Assembly (NCBI GenBank): GCA_002694745.1
Contig: NZMY01000007.1
Span: 1-41,007, forward strand
DNA: 41,007 nt
Direction of reading: 5' to 3'
Source of the DNA: Croceicoccus sp.
GTDB lineage: Bacteria > Pseudomonadota > Alphaproteobacteria > Sphingomonadales > Sphingomonadaceae
In this document: one piece after another, positions 25,099 to 32,404 of the stretch
Numbering within the stretch: position 1 is the first letter of the stretch
Layout: every line of letters starts with the position of its first letter
The notes under the pieces: generated by a model
Told to the model about the DNA's origin: nothing
The model's database searches: none
What the model saw: only the letters and a program-made list of their open reading frames with translations
Made by a program: the position numbers and the translations under genes

Positions 25099-26151
25099 TT
25101 ACGCCAGCAGCACCGCGCGAATGGCATCGGCGTCGACGTGATCGTGCTCGGCAATGGCGACCAGCGTGGTGCGGCGCGGCTCGTCAGGGCGCCACGGGCG
25201 ATCGTACTGGTGCCGCACCCGCGCGCCCACCGCCTGCACCAGCAGCCGCATCGGCTTTCCCGCAACGGCGGCATAGCCCTTTACGCGCAGGATATGGTGA
25301 TCGCGGGCCAGCGTCTCGATCCGCGCGACCAGCGCCGCCGGATCGGCGATCTCGCCCCATTCGATAACGGTGCTGTCAAAGTCGTCGTGTTCGTGATCAT
25401 CCTCACCATCATGGTGCGATGGGCGCGCGGCGATGTCGTCCTCGGCTGCGGCATCAAGCCCCAGGATCACACGCGGATCGACCACGCCTTCGGTCAGTTC
25501 TATCACCGGAACCGGGCGACTAAGCTCTGCCGCGATGATCGCGCGCGCGGCGGCTACGCCTTGGGGTCCGGCCAGATCGACCTTGGTCAGCAGGATCATG
25601 TCGGCGCAGGCCAGCTGATCCTCGAACACTTCCGACAGCGGCGTCTCGTGATCGATGCTCGGATCGGCGGCGCGCTGGGCGTCAAGCGCTGCCACATCGG
25701 GCGCGAACCGGCCTGCCGCGACCGCTTCGGCATCGGCCAGCGCCAGCACGCCGTCCACGGTGATCCGGCTGCGGATCGCAGGCCAGTCGAACGCCTTGAG
25801 CAGCGGCTTTGGCAACGCCAGACCCGATGTCTCGATCAGGATGTGATCGGGGCGCGGATCAAGCGCCAGCAGCTTTTCCACCGTCGGGATGAAATCGTCC
25901 GCCACGGTGCAGCAGATGCAGCCATTGGCCAGCTCTACGATGTTTTCCGCCGGGCAATCAGGAATGGCGCAGGACTGCAGAATCTCGCCATCCACACCCA
26001 GCGAACCGAATTCGTTGACCACCACGGCCAGCCTGCGGCCACCGGCATTGTGGATCAGGTGGCTGATGAGCGTGGTTTTCCCCGCGCCCAGAAAGCCCGT
26101 GATGATGGTGACCGGCACCTTGGACAGGGACGCCTTGGACAGGTCTGGCAT
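25099..26151 (-). CDS. cobW: CobW metallochaperone GTPase
   Basis: A 350-residue G3E-family GTPase thought to deliver cobalt to the chelatase. The P-loop GFLGAGKT is at residues 19-26, the metal-binding CxCC motif GCICC ends at C81, and LLTKVDL is the G4-like box. A histidine- and acid-rich loop (SHHDGEDDHEHDD) precedes the CobW C-terminal domain (RIETLARDHHILRVKGY). It is the first gene of the operon. The start at 26151 has GGGGAAG upstream; the open frame up to 26388 runs into the riboswitch and is not coding. Cobalt delivery is known for the family, inferred here. Confidence 0.95.
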   Translation of the reverse strand: MPDLSKASLSKVPVTIITGFLGAGKTTLISHLIHNAGGRRLAVVVNEFGSLGVDGEILQSCAIPDCPAENIVELANGCICCTVADDFIPTVEKLLALDPRPDHILIETSGLALPKPLLKAFDWPAIRSRITVDGVLALADAEAVAAGRFAPDVAALDAQRAADPSIDHETPLSEVFEDQLACADMILLTKVDLAGPQGVAAARAIIAAELSRPVPVIELTEGVVDPRVILGLDAAAEDDIAARPSHHDGEDDHEHDDFDSTVIEWGEIADPAALVARIETLARDHHILRVKGYAAVAGKPMRLLVQAVGARVRHQYDRPWRPDEPRRTTLVAIAEHDHVDADAIRAVLLA

Positions 26152-26193
26152 AGTAACTTCCCCGCGCGCCAGAGCGAGACACGGCGGGGCTTG

Positions 26194-26207
26194 CCGGACA
26201 AGTCCGG
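26194..26207 (-). promoter_or_regulatory. Dyad in the cobW leader
   Basis: CCGGAC-aa-GTCCGG, a 6-bp perfect inverted repeat 43 bases upstream of the cobW ATG, between the riboswitch and the coding region. It could take part in the riboswitch's output structure. No function can be shown from sequence alone. Confidence 0.3.
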
Positions 26208-26283
26208 TCGGCGCGCGACGACGGGCGGGCGCGACAAAGCACCCGTAACCACGCAACCCGTGCAGCCCCAGCCACACAGCTTC

Positions 26284-26545
26284 GTCGCTCAGACGGAGAG
26301 TTACCGTGCCGTGACCATCCCCTGGATCAGGCAAGAGCGACCGGTGCGCCGGCAGGTCTCCTGGCTCGCGGGGCACAGCTTGATGCACGCCTTCCCAGAC
26401 TTGGCGCTTGCGCGCTGCCCAGTGGCTGCTCCTGAATTCAGGAGCATGTGCATCGCGCTATCCGCTTACAGTTGCAGGGACAGCCACGGATTTGGGAGCA
26501 CGCTCCCGCACCGCATTCCCGATTAAGCCCCTTGCGGGGCACCGG
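26284..26545 (-). promoter_or_regulatory. Cobalamin riboswitch upstream of cobW and the cob operon
   Basis: Read on the minus strand, this is a textbook B12 aptamer (26545 to 26341). It has the closing stem CCGGTGC/GCACCGG, GGGAATGCGGTG, then GCAACTGTAAGCGG, the B12 box region GCCACTGG (around 26422) and AGCCAGGAGACCTGCC (26366 to 26351). After the aptamer, GAGCGAC at 26335-26341 can pair with GTCGCTC at 26284-26290 on the plus-strand reading, a candidate output hairpin. Such RNAs switch genes off when adenosylcobalamin is plentiful, so the whole operon is expected to be repressed by its product. Confidence 0.95.
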
Positions 26546-26647
26546 CGCGATCATTGAAGGGCGGGTTACCCCGATCCTTCACCGCGCGCTCTAGACGAAA
26601 ATGCCAGCCAAGCCAATTGATGATGTTGCTTCACGCAACGTGGACGG

Positions 26648-27694
26648 TCAGGCACCGACCGAAACCTCGATTTCATCGAACCGCTTCCATCGATAGATCG
26701 CGTAACTCGCCAGCCAGCAGAACACGAAAAGACCGATGATGGCGAAGCCCAGACCATTGAAATTTTCACCCAGTTCAATGGCGATCCGCCATGGCGCACC
26801 CGTAAGGGCCAGCTTGTCGCCAATCAGGGCCAGCGTTTCGATTCCACCAATGACAATCGCCACGATGGCCGAGATCAGGGTGATGGTGATGTTGTAGTAG
26901 AGCTTGCGGATCGGCTTCACGAAGGCCCATTCATAAGCGCCCAGCATCACCACGCCGTCCGCCGTATCGATGAGGGCCATACCGACCGCGAACAGGGCGG
27001 GCAGGACCAGGATTGTCCCGATCGACAGGCCATCGGCGGCCTGGCTGGCCGACATGCCCAGAATGGCAACTTCGGTTGCTGTATCGAACCCAAGCCCGAA
27101 CAGAAACCCCAGCGGGGCCATATGCCAGCTTTTGTTCACGAGGCGGAACATCGGCCTGAACAGTCTGGAAAGCAGACCGCGCCCACCCAATAGCAGATCA
27201 AGATCGTCCTCGGCATAGCTGCCGCCTGCACGAACATGGGCAAAAGTCCGCCAGACAGAGCGCAGGATGACCAGGTTCATGCCGGCGATCGTGAACAGGA
27301 AAAGCGCGGAAATCACGGTTGCAATCACGCCACCGATTTCCTTGAAGGCGCCGAACTGCGACAGCGCGCTGGCCGTCACCGCAATGATGATCGATGCTAT
27401 GGCAATGATTCCGGAATGCCCGATCGCGAACCAGAATCCGACCGAAACCGGGCGCTGCCCGTCCTGCATCAGCTTGCGGGTCACATTGTCAATCGCCGCA
27501 ATATGATCGGCATCAACCGCGTGACGCAGGCCCAGCCCCCAGGCAAGCACAGCGGTGCCGAGCATTAACGGCTGTGCATGAAACAGGCTGAATGCCCAGA
27601 CCCAGACCCCAATGTTGGTGGCGATCAATCCGGCAAACAAGGCACCAATTCGTCGGCGCAGAGACAGGGATGGCAGTGACTTCGTGAGGTGCAT
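26648..27694 (-). CDS. NiCoT-family cobalt/nickel permease
   Basis: A 348-residue inner-membrane transporter of the HoxN/NixA/NhlF class. The metal signature reads LRHAVDADHIAAIDNVTRKL (residues about 57-76), followed by GFWFAIGHSGI and GFLFGLGFDTATEVAILG. About eight hydrophobic segments are visible. NiCoTs move nickel, cobalt or both; the setting behind a B12 riboswitch and next to the cob operon argues for cobalt. The ATG at 27694 (MHLTKSLPSLSLRRR) fits the family; an ATG at 27763, 12 bases after the receptor stop, is an alternative without better support. It is co-transcribed with the TonB receptor. Confidence 0.92.
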   Translation of the reverse strand: MHLTKSLPSLSLRRRIGALFAGLIATNIGVWVWAFSLFHAQPLMLGTAVLAWGLGLRHAVDADHIAAIDNVTRKLMQDGQRPVSVGFWFAIGHSGIIAIASIIIAVTASALSQFGAFKEIGGVIATVISALFLFTIAGMNLVILRSVWRTFAHVRAGGSYAEDDLDLLLGGRGLLSRLFRPMFRLVNKSWHMAPLGFLFGLGFDTATEVAILGMSASQAADGLSIGTILVLPALFAVGMALIDTADGVVMLGAYEWAFVKPIRKLYYNITITLISAIVAIVIGGIETLALIGDKLALTGAPWRIAIELGENFNGLGFAIIGLFVFCWLASYAIYRWKRFDEIEVSVGA

Positions 27695-27775
27695 GATTGG
27701 CTCGGCGATTGAGGAATATACAAACGAAGGATGGCGCCGCAGACGTGCTGCAGCGCCGCCCATCAAGGGATTTCG

Positions 27776-29812
27776 CTAGAAATTGACCTTTGCGCCAATC
27801 CTCACAGTTCGAGGCTCGACCACGCGGCTCAACCGGCCTTCCACCGGAGCACCTGCATCGAAGGCGGGGATGTAGGACTCGTAATAATAGGCGATGTCCT
27901 TGTCCCGGCTGTCGAAGATGTTCAGCACTTCTCTAAATATCTCGACCTTCTTGCCCTTCCACGCGGCCCGGGCATTCATGACGGTGCTGCCTCGATCCCG
28001 GACACTGTTGTCCTCGACAAGCGGAGAAGGTCCAAGGTGGCGCACCCGAATGCTGGCTTCCCAGGGATCAAGAATGATGGCGGCACCGGCTGAAGCCGCG
28101 TTCTCAAATGCATTGGGGATGTGATCGCCATTGTCGAAGCGCGCATGGCTGGCGGTATAGTTTCCATCAAGCGCAAGCCAAGGGAACGGCCGCCAGAAGG
28201 CGACGATTTCATAGCCATGACGCCCACTGGCACCCGACGGTTCAACAGCATTGGAATCGCCAATGAAACGAAGTTCGCTGCCGACATGCAGCCACCAGTA
28301 AGTCGCGGTTAACGTGACCCCGGAGAATTGAATGCGTCCTCCCAGTTCCTTGCCGATGCCGCGAACCAGAACGGGAACAGGCGTGTCCCTGTTGACCGCA
28401 CCCCGAACATCGTTGGAATGGAATCCACGGCCCCAGTTGGCGTAGAGTTCAAGATGCGGCGTAACCTGATAGGCGATTGACGCCTTGGGAGAGAGAATCG
28501 ACGCTGAGCCACTGCCTTCGCCCAGCGACGCCGCAACAGAATCTCGTGCACGCACGGAATAGTGATAATAGTCCCCGCGAAGACCACCTGTCACACGCAG
28601 TCCCGCCAAGGGTTTCCAAGCGACTTCGCCGTAGAGCGCGGAAGACAATTCCCCGACCCGATAGTGCCCGAGAGATTCAAGAAATGCGCGGGCAGCCGTT
28701 CGATCGACACCAACATTCCCGACGGCGTCGTATCTGTTTTCGGTGCCAAGGCTCACAGCCAGACTGTCAGCGATTTCCCAATGTTTTTGTGCGGACAGCC
28801 CGAGGACCCAACGCCGGTCGAACTGCTTGATCTGCGCGCTTGTGCCATCCGGATCGGTGTAAGTGGGGTTCGAGAACATCGACCAGTCGTAAAACTGGGC
28901 ATAGACATTGGCGCGCCATGTCGGTTGCTTGACCGCGATGTTAGCCACCAGGCGCGTCGTCTCACCCCGCGCGGAAGGATCTGGAGAGCAGAACACATCC
29001 GCACACAACGCCGTGCCGATAATGCGCTCGGGGATTTGCTCGGTTGGGTGCCATGTCGCCCGGTAGGCATGGAGAGATGCCTCCAATGTGCCCGCACCGG
29101 TCGGCATGCTATATTTCGCGAACCCCGAGTAATGGCGCAGACGTTCAGGTTCCTGCCACGGTCCGTCATAGGCCTTGGCCTGGGCGACAAGCGTGAGGTC
29201 TCCGCCGCCCAGGTCGTGCAATGTTCCACCCGCAGCGACGCGGCGCCAACCATATGAACCAGTCTCGGCCGATGCCCATGGCCGGTCATAACCCTTGATG
29301 GTCGTCATATAGGCTGCTCCCGCCAGAGCGAAATCACCGCCATCGGCGCGGTAGGGCCCTTTACGAAAATCCTCCCGGCCCACGATCTCCGGAATGAGGC
29401 CGTTGAGGTCGAGATAGCCATGACCATGTCCGTGGGTACGAAAGTTCATCTGCACATCATCGATATAGGTACTGAAGTCAGACCCATGGTCGAGGTTGAA
29501 ACCGCGCAGGAAATACTGGTTGGCTTTGCCGCTCCCAGAATGCTGGGCTGCAACCAGCCCGGGCACCGCTTCCAGCAGTTCGGCCACGCGGAGAAGAGGC
29601 CGCACGAGGAGATCGGCCCCTCCGACGCTTCCTTCGCTCGCTGATTTGGCAGTGCCGATCATGGCCTCACCGCGACCGAAAACCACAATGTCGTTACCCG
29701 CCACGACTGCATCCGCGCTTGTTTGCGATGCCTTTTCAGAGGTTTCGGCAAATGCCGGTTTTCCGATACAGATCAGCGCAAGGGCGCTGCTGGTAGTAAT
29801 GGTCTTGATCAC
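27776..29812 (-). CDS. TonB-dependent outer-membrane receptor, B12-regulated (cobalt complex or corrinoid)
   Basis: A 678-residue TonB-dependent receptor. A signal peptide ends near PAFAET, followed by a TonB-box-like DIVVFGRGEAM, the plug (RVAELLEAVPGLVAAQHSGSGKANQYFLRGFNLDHG) and a 22-strand barrel ending in KVNF. The plug has an unusual THGHGHGYLDLNGL stretch with three histidines, a possible metal site. The start is a GTG at 29812 with GGGGG seven to eleven bases upstream; the frame is open to 29872. Behind a B12 riboswitch and before a cobalt permease, uptake of a cobalt complex is the best guess; cobalamin or cobinamide (BtuB-like) is the alternative. Confidence 0.88.
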   Translation of the reverse strand: MIKTITTSSALALICIGKPAFAETSEKASQTSADAVVAGNDIVVFGRGEAMIGTAKSASEGSVGGADLLVRPLLRVAELLEAVPGLVAAQHSGSGKANQYFLRGFNLDHGSDFSTYIDDVQMNFRTHGHGHGYLDLNGLIPEIVGREDFRKGPYRADGGDFALAGAAYMTTIKGYDRPWASAETGSYGWRRVAAGGTLHDLGGGDLTLVAQAKAYDGPWQEPERLRHYSGFAKYSMPTGAGTLEASLHAYRATWHPTEQIPERIIGTALCADVFCSPDPSARGETTRLVANIAVKQPTWRANVYAQFYDWSMFSNPTYTDPDGTSAQIKQFDRRWVLGLSAQKHWEIADSLAVSLGTENRYDAVGNVGVDRTAARAFLESLGHYRVGELSSALYGEVAWKPLAGLRVTGGLRGDYYHYSVRARDSVAASLGEGSGSASILSPKASIAYQVTPHLELYANWGRGFHSNDVRGAVNRDTPVPVLVRGIGKELGGRIQFSGVTLTATYWWLHVGSELRFIGDSNAVEPSGASGRHGYEIVAFWRPFPWLALDGNYTASHARFDNGDHIPNAFENAASAGAAIILDPWEASIRVRHLGPSPLVEDNSVRDRGSTVMNARAAWKGKKVEIFREVLNIFDSRDKDIAYYYESYIPAFDAGAPVEGRLSRVVEPRTVRIGAKVNF

Positions 29813-29936
29813 TAAATAGTCCCCCGGCGTCTTGCGACGTGGCCGGGGCAAACCCGCGCGAACGGGCGACACGCGCGGCGGCCGGACGCCATGGGCGGCC
29901 GACGCACGTCTCCGATGCGGCCCCAGCCGCTCGTTC

Positions 29937-30209
29937 GTCGCTCAGACGGAGTTCACCGTGCCGCAGCCATCCTCTGGACCAAGGCAAGAGCGACCAGACG
30001 CCGGCAGGTCTCCTGGCTCACGGGTCACAGCTTGATGCACGCCTTCCCAGACCTCGCATGATTTAGCGTCCGGCCCAGTGGCTGCCCCTTCCAAGAGGAG
30101 CGATGTACATCGCGCTATCCGCTTACAGTTGCAGAGACAGCCGCGGATTTGGAAGCAAGCTTCCGCACCGCATTCCCGATTAAGCCCCTTTCGGGGGCAC
30201 CGGCGCGAT
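29937..30209 (-). promoter_or_regulatory. Cobalamin riboswitch upstream of the TonB receptor
   Basis: A second B12 aptamer (30209 to about 29998, minus strand), very like the first: GCGCCGGTGCCCCCG, GGGAATGCGGTGCGG, GCAACTGTAAGCGG, GCCACTGG (30076-30082 region) and AGCCAGGAGACCTGCC (30018 to 30003). The same downstream inverted repeat is present (GTCGCTC at 29937, GAGCGAC at 29988). It should repress the receptor and permease when B12 is sufficient. Confidence 0.95.
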
Positions 30210-30647
30210 CAATGAAAGGCGGACTAGTCTGCCCGTCGATACCTCACCTAACTGAAGTGATCGGAAAAGCCAATAACGCTTGGAGCAGGGATTGAATCAA
30301 CGATTACTGCATCCCGCGCCACCATTGCCATTGGCACGGCCAGAGCGCACCAACCGCGCGCACTCGATTTGAATGGCGGGTTTTCACTGAACCTATCGTT
30401 GGCCATCGGACTCCTGTACGACCGGAAGTGGTCGACAACTGAAGCCTCAAGCGCGGACGGCAGGACGGCGAGAGTCGCCAACAAGGCTGTCGTTCTAAAG
30501 ATCCATCTGTATCATCGACGGGACCGCGCACCCCAACACGGATAACAGCCTCGATTAGGCTATGTCCTTTCGACGTGGTATTGGAGTGGATCACCTGACC
30601 ACAAATCCAGGCGTCCTGTGACTGTGGGATGATCGTGCCCGCGCCTG
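30210..30647. other. Gap between riboswitch and sensor kinase
   Basis: About 440 bp holding the promoter of the riboswitch transcript (leftward) and the leader of the kinase gene (rightward). No gene was recognised; short open frames here lack ribosome sites and resemblance to known proteins. No promoter can be named with confidence. Confidence 0.4.
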
Positions 30648-31787
30648 ATGCGCGAGGCGAGCAACGATGACAACCCGATCGCCGGTCCGGAGAAACTCCT
30701 GATGCAGATCACGCTCCCGGTGCGGACGCTGGACGAAGCGAATCTGCTCGCGCAGGCGATCGTCAACACCATCCCCGAGCCGTTCCTAGTGCTAGATGTC
30801 GATCTGCGCGTTCTCGAAGCCAGCCGCTCGTTCTATGAGGTGTTCAAAGTCGAGCCTTCTGAAACCCAAGGAAGGATGCTTTATGCGCTGGGCCACGGGC
30901 AGTGGGACATTCCCGCGCTGCGGCTGCTGCTCGAAACTATCCTGCCCGAACGCGTGGAGATGGATGGCTTTGAGGTCGAGCATGATTTTCCCGAAATCGG
31001 CAGACGAGTAATGCTGCTCAATGCGCGCAAGGTACTATATGAAGAGAGCGATACGATGGCGATCCTGCTGGCGTTTCGTGATGTGACGGAACGGCGCGCT
31101 GCCGAGCGCGACAAGGATGCACTCCTCGCGCGCTCGGAAGAATTACGGCGCCAGAACGACGTGCTGCTGCAGGAGATGAAGCACCGCGTCGCCAACAGCC
31201 TGCAAATCATCGCGAGCATCCTGCTACTCAAGGCACGATCAGTGAATTCGGATGAGACCAGCTTTCACCTGCGGGACGCGCATCAGCGGGTCATGTCGGT
31301 CGCTGCAGTGCAGCGCTATCTCGACATGACCGACGGCGTCGATCAGATCGAAGTCGGCAATTACCTTATGAAACTGTGTGCAGGGTTGGGTTCATCAATG
31401 ATCAGCGCCGACCAGCCAGTCGAGATTAAGGTCTCATCGGACGACTGCATGATCCCATCGTCGGACGCCGTGAGTATAGGCCTTGTCGTCACCGAACTGG
31501 TTATCAATGCGATCAAATACGCATTTCCGAATGCCGACAGCCACAACCAGATCACTGTCTGCTACCATATCGTAGATGGGTTGTGGACGCTGGCCGTGAC
31601 CGATAATGGTGTGGGCCGACAAGATGCCGGGATGCCCAAAGCTGGCGGCGGCCTCGGCACGAACATCGTTGCCGCGCTCGCCAGCAGCCTGAACGCCGTA
31701 GTCGTGATGGGAGATGCCTCTCCTGGCTTCTCGGTCACGATCCGGCATCAGCCGCCATTGTCCAAAAGCCCAGCGGATCGCACATGA
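30648..31787 (+). CDS. PAS-containing HWE/HisKA_2 sensor histidine kinase
   Basis: A 379-residue kinase without membrane segments. A PAS domain spans about residues 30-155 (AIVNTIPEPFLVLDVDLRVLEASRSFYEVF to AILLAFRDVTERR), a short coiled coil follows, and the HisKA_2 phosphoacceptor box reads LLQEMKHRVANSLQIIASILLL. The ATPase domain has TELVINAIKYAFP (N box), VTDNGVG and GGGLGTNIVAAL. No response regulator gene is adjacent, so it is an orphan. Kinases of this class often feed the alphaproteobacterial general stress response or light sensing; no ligand can be read from the sequence. The start at 30648 is the first ATG; one at 30702 is possible. Confidence 0.9.
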   Translation: MREASNDDNPIAGPEKLLMQITLPVRTLDEANLLAQAIVNTIPEPFLVLDVDLRVLEASRSFYEVFKVEPSETQGRMLYALGHGQWDIPALRLLLETILPERVEMDGFEVEHDFPEIGRRVMLLNARKVLYEESDTMAILLAFRDVTERRAAERDKDALLARSEELRRQNDVLLQEMKHRVANSLQIIASILLLKARSVNSDETSFHLRDAHQRVMSVAAVQRYLDMTDGVDQIEVGNYLMKLCAGLGSSMISADQPVEIKVSSDDCMIPSSDAVSIGLVVTELVINAIKYAFPNADSHNQITVCYHIVDGLWTLAVTDNGVGRQDAGMPKAGGGLGTNIVAALASSLNAVVVMGDASPGFSVTIRHQPPLSKSPADRT

Positions 31788-32404
31788 CTGGCAGTGTGTT
31801 TCCGGACCATGTTGTCGCCCTGTTCGGAAAAAACACGCCGATTGCCTCGGTCCCGAAGTTCGTGAGCGCGACGAAGGCTCAAGATGATCGCAATTGGCAG
31901 GTTCCGGCACAAACAGACCTTCCCACCGAAGCCCTGAACGGCGTAAGTTTGGTCGCCTGCTGCCGGAAGCGGAACGCCGAATCGTGGGACTTAACGGCCA
32001 TTCCCGCCTGACGAGTTCAGCGGCCGGTTCAATGTTAAAACCCGCCACTCTGCCGTCTCCGCGCTGGACATGAATTGCGGCTGCTATTGGGCCGGTTTGT
32101 TGAATGGCAGGTTCTGGCTGGGCAAAAGGCCAAAGCCGAAGCTCAGTTTTCGGGCCAGCGGATTATCGTTGTCACCGCAGGACAGGTCATGTTCTCAAAA
32201 TGCAAGGGCAAAGGACGGCCGATGCTGCCCCTGTTTTCTCTGCACTTTCTTTTCTTCAAATTTGAGGCATGGAATCCTGAGGTAGCATCCATTTTTCAAT
32301 AATTTACATCAATGAGCGAAATTTGGCGGACTGAGCAACATCGCCTTGGCTATCGCACGCAGCCCGAACTCGCGGATATTCGGAAAGGTGCTTTGAATGC
32401 CCCT
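31788..32404. other. Gap after the sensor kinase: no recognised gene
   Basis: About 620 bp between the convergent kinase and lipoprotein genes. A frame of 75 codons overlaps the kinase stop (ATGA at 31784) and reads MTGSVFPDHVVALFGKNTP; I do not recognise it and leave it uncalled. The part near 32280-32310 is AT-rich. Nothing else was seen. Confidence 0.35.

Noticed and set aside
23484-25367. Long rightward open frame (627 codons) opposite cobN
   Set aside because: High-GC shadow of cobN with arginine/glutamine/proline-rich composition and no recognisable domain.
26152-26388. N-terminal extension of cobW
   Set aside because: It reads through the riboswitch's output region and has no family similarity; the ATG at 26151 has a good ribosome site.
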